DNA of 64,000 nt from Iris pallida (Eukaryota > Streptophyta > Magnoliopsida > Asparagales > Iridaceae), in contig JANAVB010029819.1 in the NCBI GenBank assembly GCA_029216955.1, forward strand, positions 29,871,435 through 29,935,434. Direction: 5' to 3'. Positions 45,412-58,664 of this stretch are shown in pieces; positions within the stretch are counted from its first letter, which is position 1, and every line of letters starts with the position of its first letter. The position numbers and the translations under genes were made by a program. The notes under the pieces are model-generated. The model saw only the letters and a list, made by a program, of their open reading frames with translations, was not told the DNA's origin and did no database searches.

Positions 45412-47874
45412 TGTCACGCCCCGACTCAGAAAATTGTTCGTCCTCGTATTGATTTATCCGAAGCATAGTCTTCGGTGGGGCATGATGTCGTACGAGTCTG
45501 GAGTTGCACTCGTACAAGGCAAGATGAGTAGTTCTCAAATGGTTATCTTTGATTTGATATTAGCAACAGAAAAAAACAGAGTATACGAAACAATTTTCTT
45601 TATTCAATAAATGAACTAAGGTTACAAAGGCTTTCAATAGCCCAACTAAATTTGCCAGATTGGCTATAACACTCAAGTTCTCTCTTGCCCACAAAGGATT
45701 TTACTATTCAATACATCATGCTTTCTATATCTCGGCCATATCAATCCTGTTGCAAGTTCGAGCGTCAATGCGATCGCACGCTTCAAATGCTACGACATTC
45801 TATGCCTCAATGCGATCAAGCGAAGCCCTGCCGCGAGCAGACCATTCCCTGAACCTGCTAGCAAACTAGTGGGAGAATAGTACTTTCATCCTCGATGTAC
45901 TGATCAAGACCCACTTTAACTACACCGACATTTAGTATTGTATTGATTCATACAACATACAATTTAGTTATATTTCTATGTTCACCTTAGGATCGGTTTT
46001 GTGGAATATTCGAAAGCAGTAAAAAATGTTATCATGGAAAGCATGTTATTTGATTCGTATAAGCAAGCATGCAATCTCGTGTTGTTTTGTGACTTCTTAC
46101 CAACAACGACGCATTCGCCCTTGCACCGACGCAAGGTGAATACGCCTCATTCCTTCCCTGTCATGTTATAAGTGCTCTGTGCAGGATCTATTGTTCCTAC
46201 ACTTTCGGTCCACCGTTCCTTAACTATATGAAGGTCGTTGGCGTATCCGCACTAGAATGGGCTAAACGTGTTTCTTTTTTTTTCTTTTCTTTTTTTTTCT
46301 CAATTTGGGTAGCCCGGTGCCTCACGGGATGGGTTGCTATCCCAATAACCGGAGGCTTACTGTTGCATACCAATCAGTGTAGCGTTCACATCAATAACCG
46401 ATCACTAATCGTCTTAGAGGTGTGTGCCCAGCAAAGTTTAACGTCCCTCCTAGGCCAAACGGCCCCGGCGCCCCGGTGCAAACCCGTTCGAGGGAACACT
46501 CGTACACGGGAGATTATCTCCAATTCATTTCTCAAGTCCATTAGACCATGCAACGCGCGCCTTATCCAAACAATCAAATATATCTTGAGTCCGTGACTCA
46601 GACCTCAGATCATCTCGTATATCTCACATTAACTTTCTATGTTATTATATTCTATACTTCGTTTCAATGTTCAAGGGCATCATGCTCCAACTCAATGTTC
46701 GTCAACCGAACGACCCGAAGGTCCCGAATATTTCGTGGCATCATGTCATATCTAACAGTTCCGTCATATTCATGCCACAATTGTTCTCTTCGCTACGAAG
46801 CCATCATTTATGATTCTCTTGCACATACGCACACCTTGACACGATTGTTCTCTATTCTTCGATTCGTGCATGGATGCTCGCCTCGATATCGTAATTCCAT
46901 GTTCTATGCCTTAGTGTTCAATGTATGTTCCTTCCTTCGAATCGTGCAATTGAGGCACGCCTCGATAGGGTATTCAATGTTCTATAGCTCGTGCACTGAG
47001 GCACTCGCGTCAATATAGTCTTTTAATGTTCTAGCATACTAACTCGTACACGGAGGCATGAATGACTCATGCGTTGAGGCACTTGTCGATACAGTTATCC
47101 CATATTCTTATGGCTTGCGTACCGAGGCGCTCGCCTTTGCGATATTCAATGTTCCATAGCGACTCGTACATTTAATGTATATTTCATTTCAATTATTGTT
47201 CTATCTAGTGTTCGACACGCACTACGTTCATCTCTCGATCAGGCCACGTCTGTGGTATCGATAGGTTAACTTAGCATACAACGATATATTTTACTTAAAC
47301 ATGAAAGAGTAGGAAAGAGAAGTCAAAGTCCCCCACCTTAAGTCGATACACCTTGTCGTTTTACCGAGTCGATGCGGCTTAATTTCATAACTTTGTTGCA
47401 CGTCCAACTCTTCTGACTTAGCCATTCGAGCATTTCGTGTTTCATTGAATTATACGACCAATTTGGTTTACCGAGCCTATGCCTCAGTCTGTTGCGAGGC
47501 GATGAATTAGTTTTGCGGACCCCGTTGTAAATAAGGCAAAATACTGACCTCTTATATTTCAGCGTAAATGTATAGCCTGCACACGAAATCGACTAAATCA
47601 ATATTCGTTCGAAGCGGCCTTGTGCGTTGCATCTATTCGATTTCCTAGAATCTTCGAACCGACTCAATGCTTTCCCTCGGGCCAACTAAACACTTGTATC
47701 GAAATTACTCGATGTATTCCTCGAGTCAACATAAATCTTTGCATTATTCTGACTCGATGCATTTCTCGGGACAACGTAAATCTTGTATCGATTCGCATCG
47801 ATACTTAATCGGATTAACGCGGCTCTTCGAGTCAACGACTCAACATAATGTACCGTACGGAGTGGGACATTACA
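45412..47874 (-). repeat. 3' LTR of the LARD-like element
   Basis: It starts TGTCACGCCCCGAC and ends GGGACATTACA on the plus strand. It has many ~45-60-bp degenerate repeats built on CTCGTGCA..GAGGCACTCG (46850-47170). It has no coding capacity: the ORFs at 46228-46596 and 46548-47018 are repeated in damaged form in the other LTR. Confidence 0.85.
47661..47794. repeat. Three ~45-bp tandem units in the LTR
   Basis: Units at 47661, 47707 and 47751 follow GACTCGATGC, TTCCTCGGG, CAACGTAAATC, TTGTATCGA. The same array is present in the other LTR at 58451-58585. Confidence 0.8.
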
Positions 47875-49625
47875 TAATATACCACTCAAAATAAGGTTTG
47901 TCCTCGAACTGAAACCAACACTCAATTCCAAGTGTTTCTTTAGATCGTTTCACGATCTCGCCAACTATCGTTGTTCCGTTTAAAACACTCGTGCAAGCTT
48001 TCATTAACTTGTAATCTTTCCTGCAGCTCAATTGGAATTCAGTATACAACTTGATTTGGATCGTACACCTATTCAAGGCATCCCAAAAATATGTGTATTT
48101 CAGCCAAGCCCAGTGGTAGAAAATTAGAACAAAGCTGACAGGTAAATTTTAATCCTATGCTTGCCATCTCGTACCCTCGATCGAACTTATGTTTAGAGAC
48201 TGTTCTCAAAATTTTATTGCATCTGTGTATTCGATACATACGTGATTCATTTAATAAATTCACTGCATGTGACGCGATTCAAAATTGTATTTCTTGTTTC
48301 CTAAGTTTCATAAGGACCATCAATTCTACGCTTCGCGTCGAACGGTCGCGCATCCGATCGCAACAATCCTTCGCAACGCCTTACTTTCGAAGTCGCTGTC
48401 CAACTATTTTTAAAGTTTGGCTATGCAACTTATCTTGATACAATTTCTTTTGTTGACTCGCAAATTCATCAACATTCAGGGTTACGCCCGCTAGGTCACT
48501 TCCCTAGACACCGTGCTTAAATTCTTCCGACACAACTCAGATTGATAGTGCTCAAAAGCAACAATCATTTTGACATGAAGGTCGTTACGACATGTCTTAC
48601 ATTGAATTTCTATCGAATAGGAAATTCACTAGCCAAATTTCTAACTTATCTGTCTTGCAACATCTAATATAAGTTTGATTCACGCAAGCTCAATTGCAAG
48701 GTGAATCCAAATCTAACGACATAACTCGTAAGTCATTCTCTTACCACTCGCTCTCGTGCATAGTACGATTCTTAAAATTGCCTAGAATTATCATCAATAT
48801 GCACCACATTATATTTGTTACCGATGCAATTTCATATGCAATATCGCATGGGTCATCTTACAGTCTGCAACCTTCAATTTGATTTGGCGGTCAAGTCTTC
48901 TAGGGTCAGCTGTCCCGAAGCTATGCTCGATAATTATGGATTATTAACGAAGGATAGTTACTACGAACCATGCTATATTATTTCGGAGCTAAATCACGTT
49001 CCGACGATTTCCATGCGACTACCAAAATCTGGACAAAACCATTTCTATCGATGCAACTGATGCGCAACTGTCCTCCGAGTAAATTCATGCTCTATCGTTG
49101 ATAATTCCGTATTTCACGAAACATCTACTCGTATTGAGTTTGAATCTTTCTACCCACGGTCGACACCCGAGATTCTATACGCATCAAAACAATCATCGAT
49201 TAATTTATAGTCTCGTCCTGATCAATCACAAAGTTTATGATTAACCAGTTCGACAATTTTGTATTACTATTTTTAAAAATTTTGATATGGTAGGCATGTC
49301 CCGTTTTATATTCACAAATCGTGCTTACGTTTTCTCGCGTATCTATTTCGATAGGTCATATCAATTTCGATAACACGAGGGTAAACTTTGAATCTGCATC
49401 AACGTCGACTTTAGTTTGTATTGCATACCTCCAAGTTCACTACAAACTTTTCCATACGTATCACTCATTTTCAGATTCGTCGCACCTGCTATACTTTAAT
49501 CGCATAACCGAGTTACAAATGATCCAACATCGAACCCTCGAGTTATAGAATCACCCCCTCTAAGTTTTGCGTGTTTCAGTCGTATTCAAATGAACTCTTC
49601 ACCGAAGTCACACATCTTGCGATCT

Positions 49626-49734
49626 GATTATAATTCGCAATGCCCAATATTTCTACCGAGATCGCAAGTCGTGCAATTCAATTATGATTCGTCTCGCCCA
49701 ATATTTCTATCAAGATCGCAAGTCATGCGACTCG
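49626..49734. repeat. Two ~55-bp direct repeats
   Basis: Units at 49626 and 49681 share GCCCAATATTTCTA, then GATCGCAAGTC. Confidence 0.75.
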
Positions 49735-50273
49735 TTTATAAGTTCAAGTTTCCTATTCCGTCGATACGATTATTTCTTGAAGGCATAATCATTTCGTTAG
49801 TCTCGGTCGTTCGACCGACTTTCAAAATTTTGTCCGACGTATCATTCATTGATATGAGTCCCCGCCTTATCGTTCCAACCAATGATCAAAGAATACTTGC
49901 ATCAACATATCATCATACAAATTTCCAATCGAGTCTCGGTACTCTCACGTCCGTTGCGGACAAACCTTCCTCAATTCTTACAACGCGTCGATACAATTCA
50001 TCGCACAAATTGTATAACATATACCACTCAGAATCAAGTCATTCATCGCATACGTGGTATGGCATATACCACTCGAAAATCAAGTCATTTCCCTCGCATC
50101 ATACTCTGTATGAACCAACAATCTATTCTGACTCACGATTTCTGCAGTGATCATGCCAACCACAACCGTAACTTTTGATTAAGTAAATTTGGACACAACT
50201 CAGCCAATGTATTCATTTGCCAACACAAGTTTGGAGTGCAATCGAACGATTCATTCTATCGGTTTATGATTTC

Positions 50274-50420
50274 AGTTCCTTCCGTTGCATCTTGTGCAAC
50301 GTTTTATTAAGTTTCAACCGTTGCATCTCGTGCAATATTTTTAATTCAGCCTCCTGCTTTGCATCTTGTATAACATTTTAATTCAATTTCCTCCGTTGCA
50401 TATCTTGTAACATTTTATTT
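50274..50420. repeat. Four ~38-bp degenerate repeats
   Basis: The unit is CCGTTGCATCTTGTGCAA, then ATTTTAATTCA. Each contains an inverted TTGCA...TGCAA core. Similar TTGCACTT..AGCAAC units run on to about 50720. Confidence 0.7.
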
Positions 50421-50900
50421 CTGATATTCAAAGGAATGCTCAAATTCGTTCAACGCATTCGATATCAACTTTCACGGTCCTTGCAACGCATCATTCACAA
50501 CTCGTTGTATTTGATACCGTAATATTTCATGACTTTCATATATCGATGCAACCAATATTTCTCATATCGACTGTTGCATTGAAATAACAAACATTTCGAT
50601 ACATATTTCTTAACTTGTTGCACTTGCAGCAACTAACATCTCAATTCACATCTCGCGAGTTGTTGCACTTATAGCAACGAACATTTCACTACTCATTGCA
50701 CTTAATGCAATAAATGTTTTACGACTTTCTCAGCAAACATTATGTAATTTTTAAAACACATGCGACAAAATTATACGATTTGTATTAGACTTATTGTATG
50801 GAACATCCAGTGCGGCATCGAGTAGAGTCAAGAGTGATTTAATTGGTGGTGGACAACTCTTTGGAATTGAAACGAAGCAAGCGTCCTGAAGAAATTGAGC

Positions 50901-50917
50901 CTAGAGCTCTTATACCA
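50901..50917 (-). other. Primer-binding site of the LARD-like element
   Basis: The minus strand reads TGGTATAAGAGCTCTAG, close to the initiator tRNA-Met PBS TGGTATCAGAGC, three bases from the LTR end. It fixes the minus orientation. Confidence 0.75.
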
Positions 50918-52788
50918 ATTTGTCACGCCCCGACCCAAAAAATTGCTTGTCCTTGCATCGATTTATCCTAATCATCGTCCTCGCTGGAGTGTGATACCGT
51001 ACGAGTCTGGAGTTGCACTCGTATAAGGCAAGATAACAAGTTCTCAAATGGTTATCTTTGATTTGATATTAACAACAGAAGAAAACAGAGTATACGAAGC
51101 AATTCTCTTTATTCAATAAATGAACTGAGGTTATAAAGGCTTTCAATAGCCCAACTGAATTTGCCAGATTGCCTACAACACTCAAGTTCTCCCTTACCCA
51201 CAAAGGATTTTACCGTTCTATACATCATGGCTTCTATATCTCAGCCGCATCAATCCTGTTGCAAGTCCGAGCGTCAATACGATCGTACGCTTTACACGCT
51301 ACGGTATTTCATGCCTCAGCGCGATCGAACGAAGCTCTGCCGAGAGTAGACCATTCCCGGAACCTGCTAGCAAACTAGTAGGGGATTAGTACTTTCATCC
51401 TCGTTGTACTGATCAAGACCCACTTTAACTAAACCGACATTTAGTAATGTATTGACTCATATAGCATACTATTTAGTTATCTTTCTATGTTCTCCTTAGG
51501 ATCGATTTCATGGCATATTCAAAAGTAGTAAAACATATTATCATGGAAAGCATGTTATTTGATTCATATAAGCAAGCAGACAACCAATAGCAATCTCATG
51601 TTATTTCGTGACTTCTTACCAACATCAACATATTCGCCCTTGTACCGACGCAAGGTGAATACGCCTCATTCCTTCTCTGTCATGTTATATGTGCTCTGTG
51701 CAGGATCTATTGTTCCTGCACTTTTGGCCCACCGTTCTCTAACTATATGAAGGTCATTGGCGTATCCGCACCATAATGGACTAAAGGTGTTTCTTTTTTT
51801 TTCTTTTCTTAATTTGGATAGCCCGGTGTCTCACGGGATGGGTTGTTATCCCAATAACCGGAGGCTTACCGTTGCATACCAATCAGTACAGCATTCACAT
51901 CAATAATCGTTGGCTAAGCATCTTAGAGATGTGTGCCCAACAAAGTTTAATGTCCCTCCTAGGCCAAACGGTACTGGCGACCTGGTGCAAATCCGTTCGA
52001 GGGAACACCCGTGCATGGGAGATTATCTCCAATTCATTTCTCAAGTCCATTTGACCATGCAATGCATATCTTATTCAAACAATCAAACATAAGTTGAGTC
52101 TGTGACTCAGACTTCGTATCATCTCGTATTTCTTATATTAACTTTCTATGTTCTCACATTCTATACTTCGTTTCAATGTTCAATGGCATCATGCCCCAAC
52201 TCAATGTTCGTCAACCGAACGACCCGAAGGTTTCAAACATTTTTGAGACATCATGTCATATCAGATAGTTCTGTCACATTCATGCCACAACTGTTCTCTT
52301 TGCTACGAATCCATCTTTTATTATTCTCGTGCACGTACACACGCCTTGACACGATTGTTCTCTATTCTTTGAGTCGTGTATGCGATGCATGCCTCGATAC
52401 CGTAATTTTATGTTATATGCCATAGTGTTCAATGTATGTTCCTTCCCTTCGACTCGTGCAAGTAAGGCACGCCTCGATAGAGTATTCAATGTTCTATAGC
52501 TCGTGCACTGAGGCACTCGTACTGATATAGTCTTTTAATGTGCTCGCATATTAACTCGTGTGCGGGGGCACGAAATGACTCATGCGTCGAGGCACTTGTC
52601 GATATAGTTATCCCATGTTCTTATGGCATGTGCACCGAGGCGCTCGCCTTTGCGATATTCAATATTTTATAGCGACTTGTACACTTGATGTATGTGTCAT
52701 TTCAATTGTTCTATCTAGTGTTCAACACACACTATGTTCACCTCTTTCTCGATCAACGCCCGTGGTCTCGATAGGTTAACTTAGTATA

Positions 52789-54104
52789 TGATGAGAACAT
52801 AAAATATTATATTTTTATCCCTTAATATTCAAAATTTTATGCTCATTTTATGACTAAAGGTATTAATTATATTTATATTTTGCTTTAAGATGCAGTTGGA
52901 GTCACTGTGCAAAATGGAGCTAAATTGCAATTCTGGACAGTTTTGACACCTTTTACCAAAATGATTATAACTTTCTCATCCAAAAAACAATTGTGGGGAT
53001 TCAAAAAGATTTGGAAAGATAAGACAAAGGGCTACAACATTCCTATTTAAGTGTTTCAAGATTCAACCTGCATCATGGACAAAATTAGTCTTGAAGTTGG
53101 GTCAAAGATGTTGTAAAAAAATAGGAAGCAAAATAACTATTTTCCTACTTGTTCTATGACTTAGTTTTTTGGTTTGAGAAGTTATAACTTTTAGAAGATA
53201 TGTGGAGAGATATTGTGGGCTTGAAACAACTAATTGAGGGTGTATAAAAGGGGTAAAAATCATGAGAAAAAGGAACACACAACACACAACTCTTCTTCTT
53301 CTTCTCCAACTTTTCTTTTGATGTTTTGATGAACATGTGCGGCTAAAAGTCATGTTGGTCGAAGTGTACGGAAGCCTTGGAATCAATAAACTTGTGAGAT
53401 CAAAATTGTTTTTATATGTTTGATTTATACTTTGAATATTGAATGTTTTTCTATGCCAACTTTCATGATCGTTTTGTCTAATTACTGGGAGGCCTACTAG
53501 TTTATTATTCGTTTCGATCTACCGCTAAATTAGATATCAAATCCGTAATTGTTTGATGTTTCTAATTTGTGAAGCAACCAATATTTAATGAACTGCTTCG
53601 TTTTATTAGATCTTAGGAGAAAACTTTTGACAAAATTAAATGCAACCGCTTGTGCTTGTGTTGTTTTGCTTTATCGATCTCTTTGTTCTTTAGAAAATTA
53701 CTAGATTAAATCTTTAGCACTTGTCTTAGATTATTTAGTAATTAAAGTTAATTAGGTCGCTTGTATCTAATTAACTAAGCCTAAGAGAGATAGGAAGATA
53801 CTTCCAACGGTAAATATTCAAAGTATGATTTAATTTATACTTGCATCGATGATCAATTTTAAGATCCCAATGGTGAATGTTCACTAAGACCAATATTTGT
53901 TCCTTTGATTGATTTTAATACCTTAATTATTTTTAGTTCTTCTTAAATTTGCTTTTATTAAATTCAAATCTCTTCCCCCTCCATTCTTGTTCATATTGCA
54001 TAAAAGTACACTAATTGCTCCCCGTAGGATCGATCCTTACTCTCACTTCTACAAATAATTTTAAGAGTAAAGATTTTATTTTTGGGTGCCTACGACAGCA
54101 TACC
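52789..54104 (+). repeat. 5' LTR of the Athila-like element
   Basis: A 1316-bp copy paired with 56757-58062. It is highly similar, differing by scattered substitutions and short indels. A TATA-like GTGTATAAAAGGGG lies at 53239-53252 and is repeated at 57206-57219. Confidence 0.88.
53239..53252 (+). promoter_or_regulatory. TATA box of the Athila-like LTR
   Basis: GTGTATAAAAGGGG is conserved in both LTRs and followed by ACACACAACTC-type leader sequence. Confidence 0.65.
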
Positions 54105-54110
54105 AAATTT

Positions 54111-54130
54111 TGGTACCGTTATCGGGGAGT
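54111..54130 (+). other. Primer-binding site, tRNA-Asp type
   Basis: TGGTACCGTTATCGGGGAGT is a slightly mutated TGGCGCCGTTGCCGGGGA, the usual Athila PBS. Confidence 0.75.
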
Positions 54131-54224
54131 AATTTTAGTTAATTTCTGTGCTTCTAGTGATCTTTATTTCATTCTTGTAATAAAATAATTTCTTTTTGTT
54201 AGTAAAAGAAAACGTTGAACAGGC

Positions 54225-55238
54225 ATGACGACCAATTCTCAGCAATTTGCCACTTGGCACGATCTTCTATCTAGGCATGTCAATGAGGGAAATGTTTCTT
54301 CTCTTGAACAAAAAATTGCTAGTTTAACTTCTCTTGTTCATCAAATGGTTGTACGTAACATGCAAACAACAATAGCTTGTGGGATTTGTTTAGTACCAGG
54401 GCATACAACTGATATGTGTCCAACTCTTCAAGATGAGCCAAATAAACAAGTGAATGCGGAATATGGTTTTCCTGGACAATCAAAAATGAAACATGATCCA
54501 TATTCAAACTCGTACAACTTAGGGTGGAGAGATCGTGCTAATTTTAGCTACGAGAATCCACAATTAAATCATCCCGTAACTCAAAATTACCTAAGTTACC
54601 AACAGTACAAACAACCATATCCCCATGAACAACAACCAGACCAAACTTCTAATTCAAGTATGTCTTTAGAAGATAATGTTAAGTCTGTTTCCACTAACAA
54701 CTTGCAACTTCAACAGGAGACGAGGGCCACCATCCAAAGTTTGAACAATCAAATGAGCCAAATGGCTACAATAATTAATAAGCTGGATGCACAAAGTTTG
54801 GAAAAACTACCATATCAAAAAATAGTAAATCCATAAGAAAATGCAAGTACAATCATTTTGAGAAGTGGTAAAGAGGTGGACATTCAAGTAAAAGAAGCAC
54901 CACATCGCCAAAACAAGAGAAGAAAAAATAGCGTTGCAGACTCGAACATTCATAATGACAACGTAGTACCAAATGCACAAGAATTTTTTGAACTTAATTG
55001 CAAAGATGGATTTGATATTGTTGTTAGTGAGCATCTTAAGAAAAAGAATAAGGAGTTAGTCTTGAGTAATAATTTACATAAAACTGTTGCAGAGTTGATT
55101 GATTTAATAAAAAGACAACAGTCAGGTAACCATCCTTATATTTTATTATCAATTTCTGACAAGTGGCCTTTACCCTCTGTTTTGCAGGCCTCTATTCAAG
55201 ATGTGAAATCCATGCCTAGTTGCATCATGTGTGCATAG
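54225..55238 (+). pseudogene. Athila-like gag C-terminus fused to a truncated pol start
   Basis: The frame is open from ATG 54225 to 55238 except for one in-frame TAA at 54834-54836. It has an intact C-x2-C-x4-H-x4-C zinc knuckle (CGICLVPGHTTDMCP, at about residue 52), the Athila gag landmark YSNSYNLGWRDRANFSY, a Gln-rich coiled segment, then ENASTIILRSGKEVD, which in Athila marks the gag-pol transition. After it comes ELNCKDGFDIVV and finally PLPSVLQASIQDVKSMPS, the block just ahead of RT. Protease is lacking, so it is internally deleted as well as truncated. With a single stop it is the best preserved frame in the right half. Confidence 0.75.
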
Positions 55239-56756
55239 AGTCGAGCCAACGACATACTAAACAAAGGCGCTGCTTGGGAGGCAACCCAAGAGGAGTTTGT
55301 TCTTATTCATGCATTTCTATTTTTGTTTATTATTTTTCTTTTCTTTGCATTTAGACTTACATTGGTGACAAAGTCAATTAAGAGTGGGGGAGGAGATTTA
55401 AATTATTTTAAGCAGGTTTAGTTTCTTTCATTTCAAAAAAATAGTTTGTTTTTTGTGGTTTTCAATAAAGTTTTTTTTTTGTTTAAAAAAAGACTTGTTT
55501 TTTATAATTTTTTGTGTGTATGTCATGAGTAAGATTTAACTAAGTTTAAATAAAATTCATAACAAGATTGAACAAGTACTCTTTTCAACTTATAATTAAT
55601 TAGTCTAGTTATTTTCCTTAATGATGGTAGTGATTAAATTTGGTAGATAAAAGCCGGTGAGATTTTGAGCCTTTAGACTGACACATCAGTCACTATTTTC
55701 TTTGATGAGAGATATTATTCCATTGATTTGTTTCTCTAGAACTTGCTTTGATTCTCTTCAAGGTCACATCGACACATGAATACATGAACATGATTAAGGC
55801 CATTTTTTACGCTACTTAAGCCAAATAGCCAACCCTGAAATTATTTTTCCTTTGGTTGAACCCCTTTGAGCCTTATTGCTTTTATTTTTGGTACCTACAT
55901 TACAACCATTCAACCTGGAAATTTTTTTTTACCCAAGTCGAAAAGCTAGTGGAGCATTATGATATGTATGGTTGTACAAAGAAATAAGTGTAGGGGTGTC
56001 TGAATTTGTGGTATGGCTATGACTAAAGAAATGGAACACGTTCTTATTCTCAAATTCTTGAGTTCCATCATGACAAAAAAAATGAAAGAAAGAGAGAAAG
56101 AAAAAAAATTGAAAAAAAATAAAAAAAAGAAAGAAAAAAGAAAGAAGAAATAGATGAAGTAATAAAGAAAAGAAGTGATGAAGAAATTACTTTTGTTCAT
56201 AATTCCTCCTCCAATAAAGGGGTATGTTGAAGGCTTTAAAGTCAAATTGAAGAAGCTAAATGGGGTTATTGGTTTTACATATTTTTATATATTTGAGCTT
56301 GAGTTAAATTATATTTACTCCACTAGTTTTGATGGGTTTTTTAGCTACACTCTCAAATATATCCTACCTTAATCCTAAGCCCTGCTACAACCCATAAAAA
56401 GTTCTTATGATTTGTGTTATGCATGTGATCCAAGTGGTGGAGAATGAGAAGATATGCAATCTTATGGTCGATCATTTCTTTTGGAATTTATTTGAGCGAA
56501 ACACATACACTTTAAATATATGAGAGTTGAGTGTTTATTCCTGTAAGGGTCTACCAACTTAGTTTACTCTATCTTCAAGTGAAAATACTTACTAAGAAAT
56601 TAGAAGTTGTATTAGAATATATTTTCATACTATGTTATGAGTTTTTAAGAAGCTCGGTTATTCTTTATTTATGGCATTACAACCTTGATTTTTGTTTTGA
56701 AAAAAATTAATTTGAGTTTTGTCCGAGGACGAATAAAAGTTAATTATGGGGGTATT
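55239..56756 (+). other. 3' untranslated region of the Athila-like element
   Basis: It starts with the Athila-typical GCTTGGGAGGCAACCCAAG (55272-55290), followed by AGAGTGGGGGAGGAG at 55383 and, just before the LTR, ATTATGGGGGTATT as a polypurine-like tract. A poly-A/G-rich low-complexity stretch lies at 56070-56170. No gene is seen. Confidence 0.65.
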
Positions 56757-58062
56757 TGATGAGAACATAAAATATTATATTTTTATCTCTTAATGTTCAT
56801 AATTTTATGCTCATTTTATGGCTAAAGGTACTCATTATATTTTGCTTTGGAAGGCAGTTGGAGACACTATGTGCAAAATGGAGCTAAATTGCAATTCTGG
56901 ACAGTTTTGACACCTTTTACCAAAATGAGCATAACTTTCTCATACGAAAAGCAATTGAGGTGATTCAAAAAGATTTGGAAAGCTAAGACAAACGGCTACA
57001 AATTTGCAATTTAAGTGTTTCGAGATTCTACCTGAATCATGGACGAAATTAGGCTTGAATTTGGGTCAAAGATGTTGTGAACAAAAATAGGAAGCAAAAT
57101 AACTATTTTCCTACTTGTTCTATGACTTAGTTTTCTGGTTTGAGAAGTTGTAACTTTTAGAAGATATGTGAAGAGATATTGTGGAATTGAAACAACTAAT
57201 TGAGGGTGTATAAAAGGGGTAGAAATCATGAGGAAAAGGAACACACAACTCTTTTTTTTCTTCTCCAACTTTTTTTTTGAAGTTTTGGTGAACATGTGCG
57301 GCTAAAAGTCTTGTTGGTCAAAGTGTACTGATGTCTTGGAATCAGTAAACTTGTGAGATCTAAATTGTTTTTATATGTTTGATTTATACTTTGAATATTA
57401 AATATTTTTTTATGCCAACTTTCATGATCGTTTTGTCTAATTACTAGGAGGCCTACTAGTTTATATCCATTTCGATCTACCGCTAAATTAGATATCAAAT
57501 CTGTAATTGTTTAATATTTCTAATTTGTGAAGCAACCAAGATTTAATGAACTGCTTTGTGTTATTAGATCTTAGGAGAAAAACTTTTGACAAAATTAAAT
57601 GCAACCGCTTGTGCTTGTGTTATTTTGCTTTATCGATCTCTTTGTTCTTTAAGAAATTGCTAGACTAAATCTTTAGCGCTTGTCTTAGATTATTTAGTAA
57701 TTAAAGTTAATTAGGTCACTTGTATCTAATTACTAAGCCTAAGGGAGATATGAAGATACTTCCAACGGTAAATATTTAAAGTATGATTTAATTTATGCTT
57801 GCATCGATGATCAATTTTAAGATCCCAATGGTGAATGTTTACTAAGACCAATATTTGCTCCTTTGATTGTTTTTAATACCTTAATTATTTTTAGCTCTTC
57901 TTAAATTTTTTTTTATTAAGTTCAAATCTCTCTCCCCCCATTCTTGTTCACATTGCATAAAAGTACATTAATTGCTCTCCGTGGGATCGATCCTTACTCT
58001 CACTTCTACAAATAATTTTAAGAGTAAATATTTTATTTTTGGGTGCCTATGACAGCACACCA
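56757..58062 (+). repeat. 3' LTR of the Athila-like element
   Basis: A 1306-bp copy matching 52789-54104. It ends GACAGCACACCA before GCATA, the right target duplication. Confidence 0.88.
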
Positions 58063-58664
58063 GCATACAACAATATATTTTACTTAGGCATGAAGGAGTA
58101 TGAAAGAGAAGTCAAAGTCCCCCCACCTTAAGTCGATATGCCTTGTCATTTTGCCGAGTTAATATGGCTTGATTTCATAACTTTGTTGCACGGCCAACTC
58201 TTCTGACTTAGTCATTCGAGCACTTCGTGTTTCATTGAATTATACGTCCGATTTGGCTTACCGAACCTATGTCGTAGTCTGTTGCGAAATGATAATTTGG
58301 TTTTATGGACCCTATTGTAAATAAGGCAAAATATTGACTTCTTATATTTTAGCGTAAACGTATAGCCTGCACACGAAACCGAATAAATCAATATTATTTC
58401 GAAGCGGACTTGTGCGTTGTAGCGATTCGATTTCTTAGAATCATCGAACCGACTCAATGCTTTCCTTCGGGCCAACTAAACACTTGTATCGAATTTACTC
58501 GATGCATTCCTCGGGTCAACGTAAATCTTTGCATCGATCTGATTCGATGAGTTTCTTGGGACAACGTAACTCTTGTATCGATTCGCATCGATACTTAATC
58601 GGGCCAACGCGACTCTTCGAGTCAACGACTCAGCGTAATACACCATGCGGAGCGGAGCATTATA

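Larger units (their letters stand above)
47875..50920 (-). other. Non-coding interior of the LARD-like element
   Basis: 3046 bases with no recognisable gag, protease or pol on either strand. The 186-codon plus-strand ORF at 49590-50150 overlaps tandem repeats and is Ser/His-rich, so I do not call it a gene. The region contains several families of short degenerate direct repeats. Confidence 0.7.
52789..58062 (+). mobile_element. Non-autonomous Athila-like LTR retrotransposon
   Basis: LTRs at 52789-54104 and 56757-58062 both start TGATGAGAACATAAAATA and end in ACACCA/ATACCA. The target duplication is GTATA (52784-52788) against GCATA (58063-58067). The PBS at 54111 is the tRNA-Asp type of Athila. 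The interior holds only a gag C-terminus plus a truncated pol start, then the Athila-type GGGAGGCAACCC motif and a GTGGGGGAGG tract. Most of gag, protease, RT, RNase H and integrase are missing. Confidence 0.88.
45412..58664 (-). mobile_element. LARD-like non-autonomous LTR retrotransposon, minus strand
   Basis: A perfect target duplication GTGGT flanks it (45407-45411, 58665-58669). LTRs of ~2.46 kb (45412-47874 and 50921-58664, the latter interrupted) start TGTCACGCCCC on the plus strand. Orientation comes from a minus-strand PBS (TGGTATAAGAGCTCTAG at 50917-50901) and from a decayed TTCGAGGACAAAC chromovirus pol end beside the left LTR. The internal 3 kb has no gag or pol. Long LTRs plus a non-coding interior define a LARD; the PBS and ends say Ty3/gypsy chromovirus origin. 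Confidence 0.88.
50921..58664 (-). repeat. 5' LTR of the LARD-like element, split by an Athila-like insertion
   Basis: 50921-52788 matches 45412-47277, and 58063-58664 matches about 47272-47874. The gap 52789-58062 is the inserted element. The two LTRs differ by scattered point changes and small indels. Confidence 0.85.

Noticed and set aside
46228..47018. ORFs of 122 and 156 codons in the LARD LTR
   Set aside because: They overlap each other and appear in broken form in the second LTR, with no family resemblance.
49590..50150. 186-codon ORF in the LARD interior
   Set aside because: It crosses tandem repeats, lies antisense to the element and has no recognisable motif.
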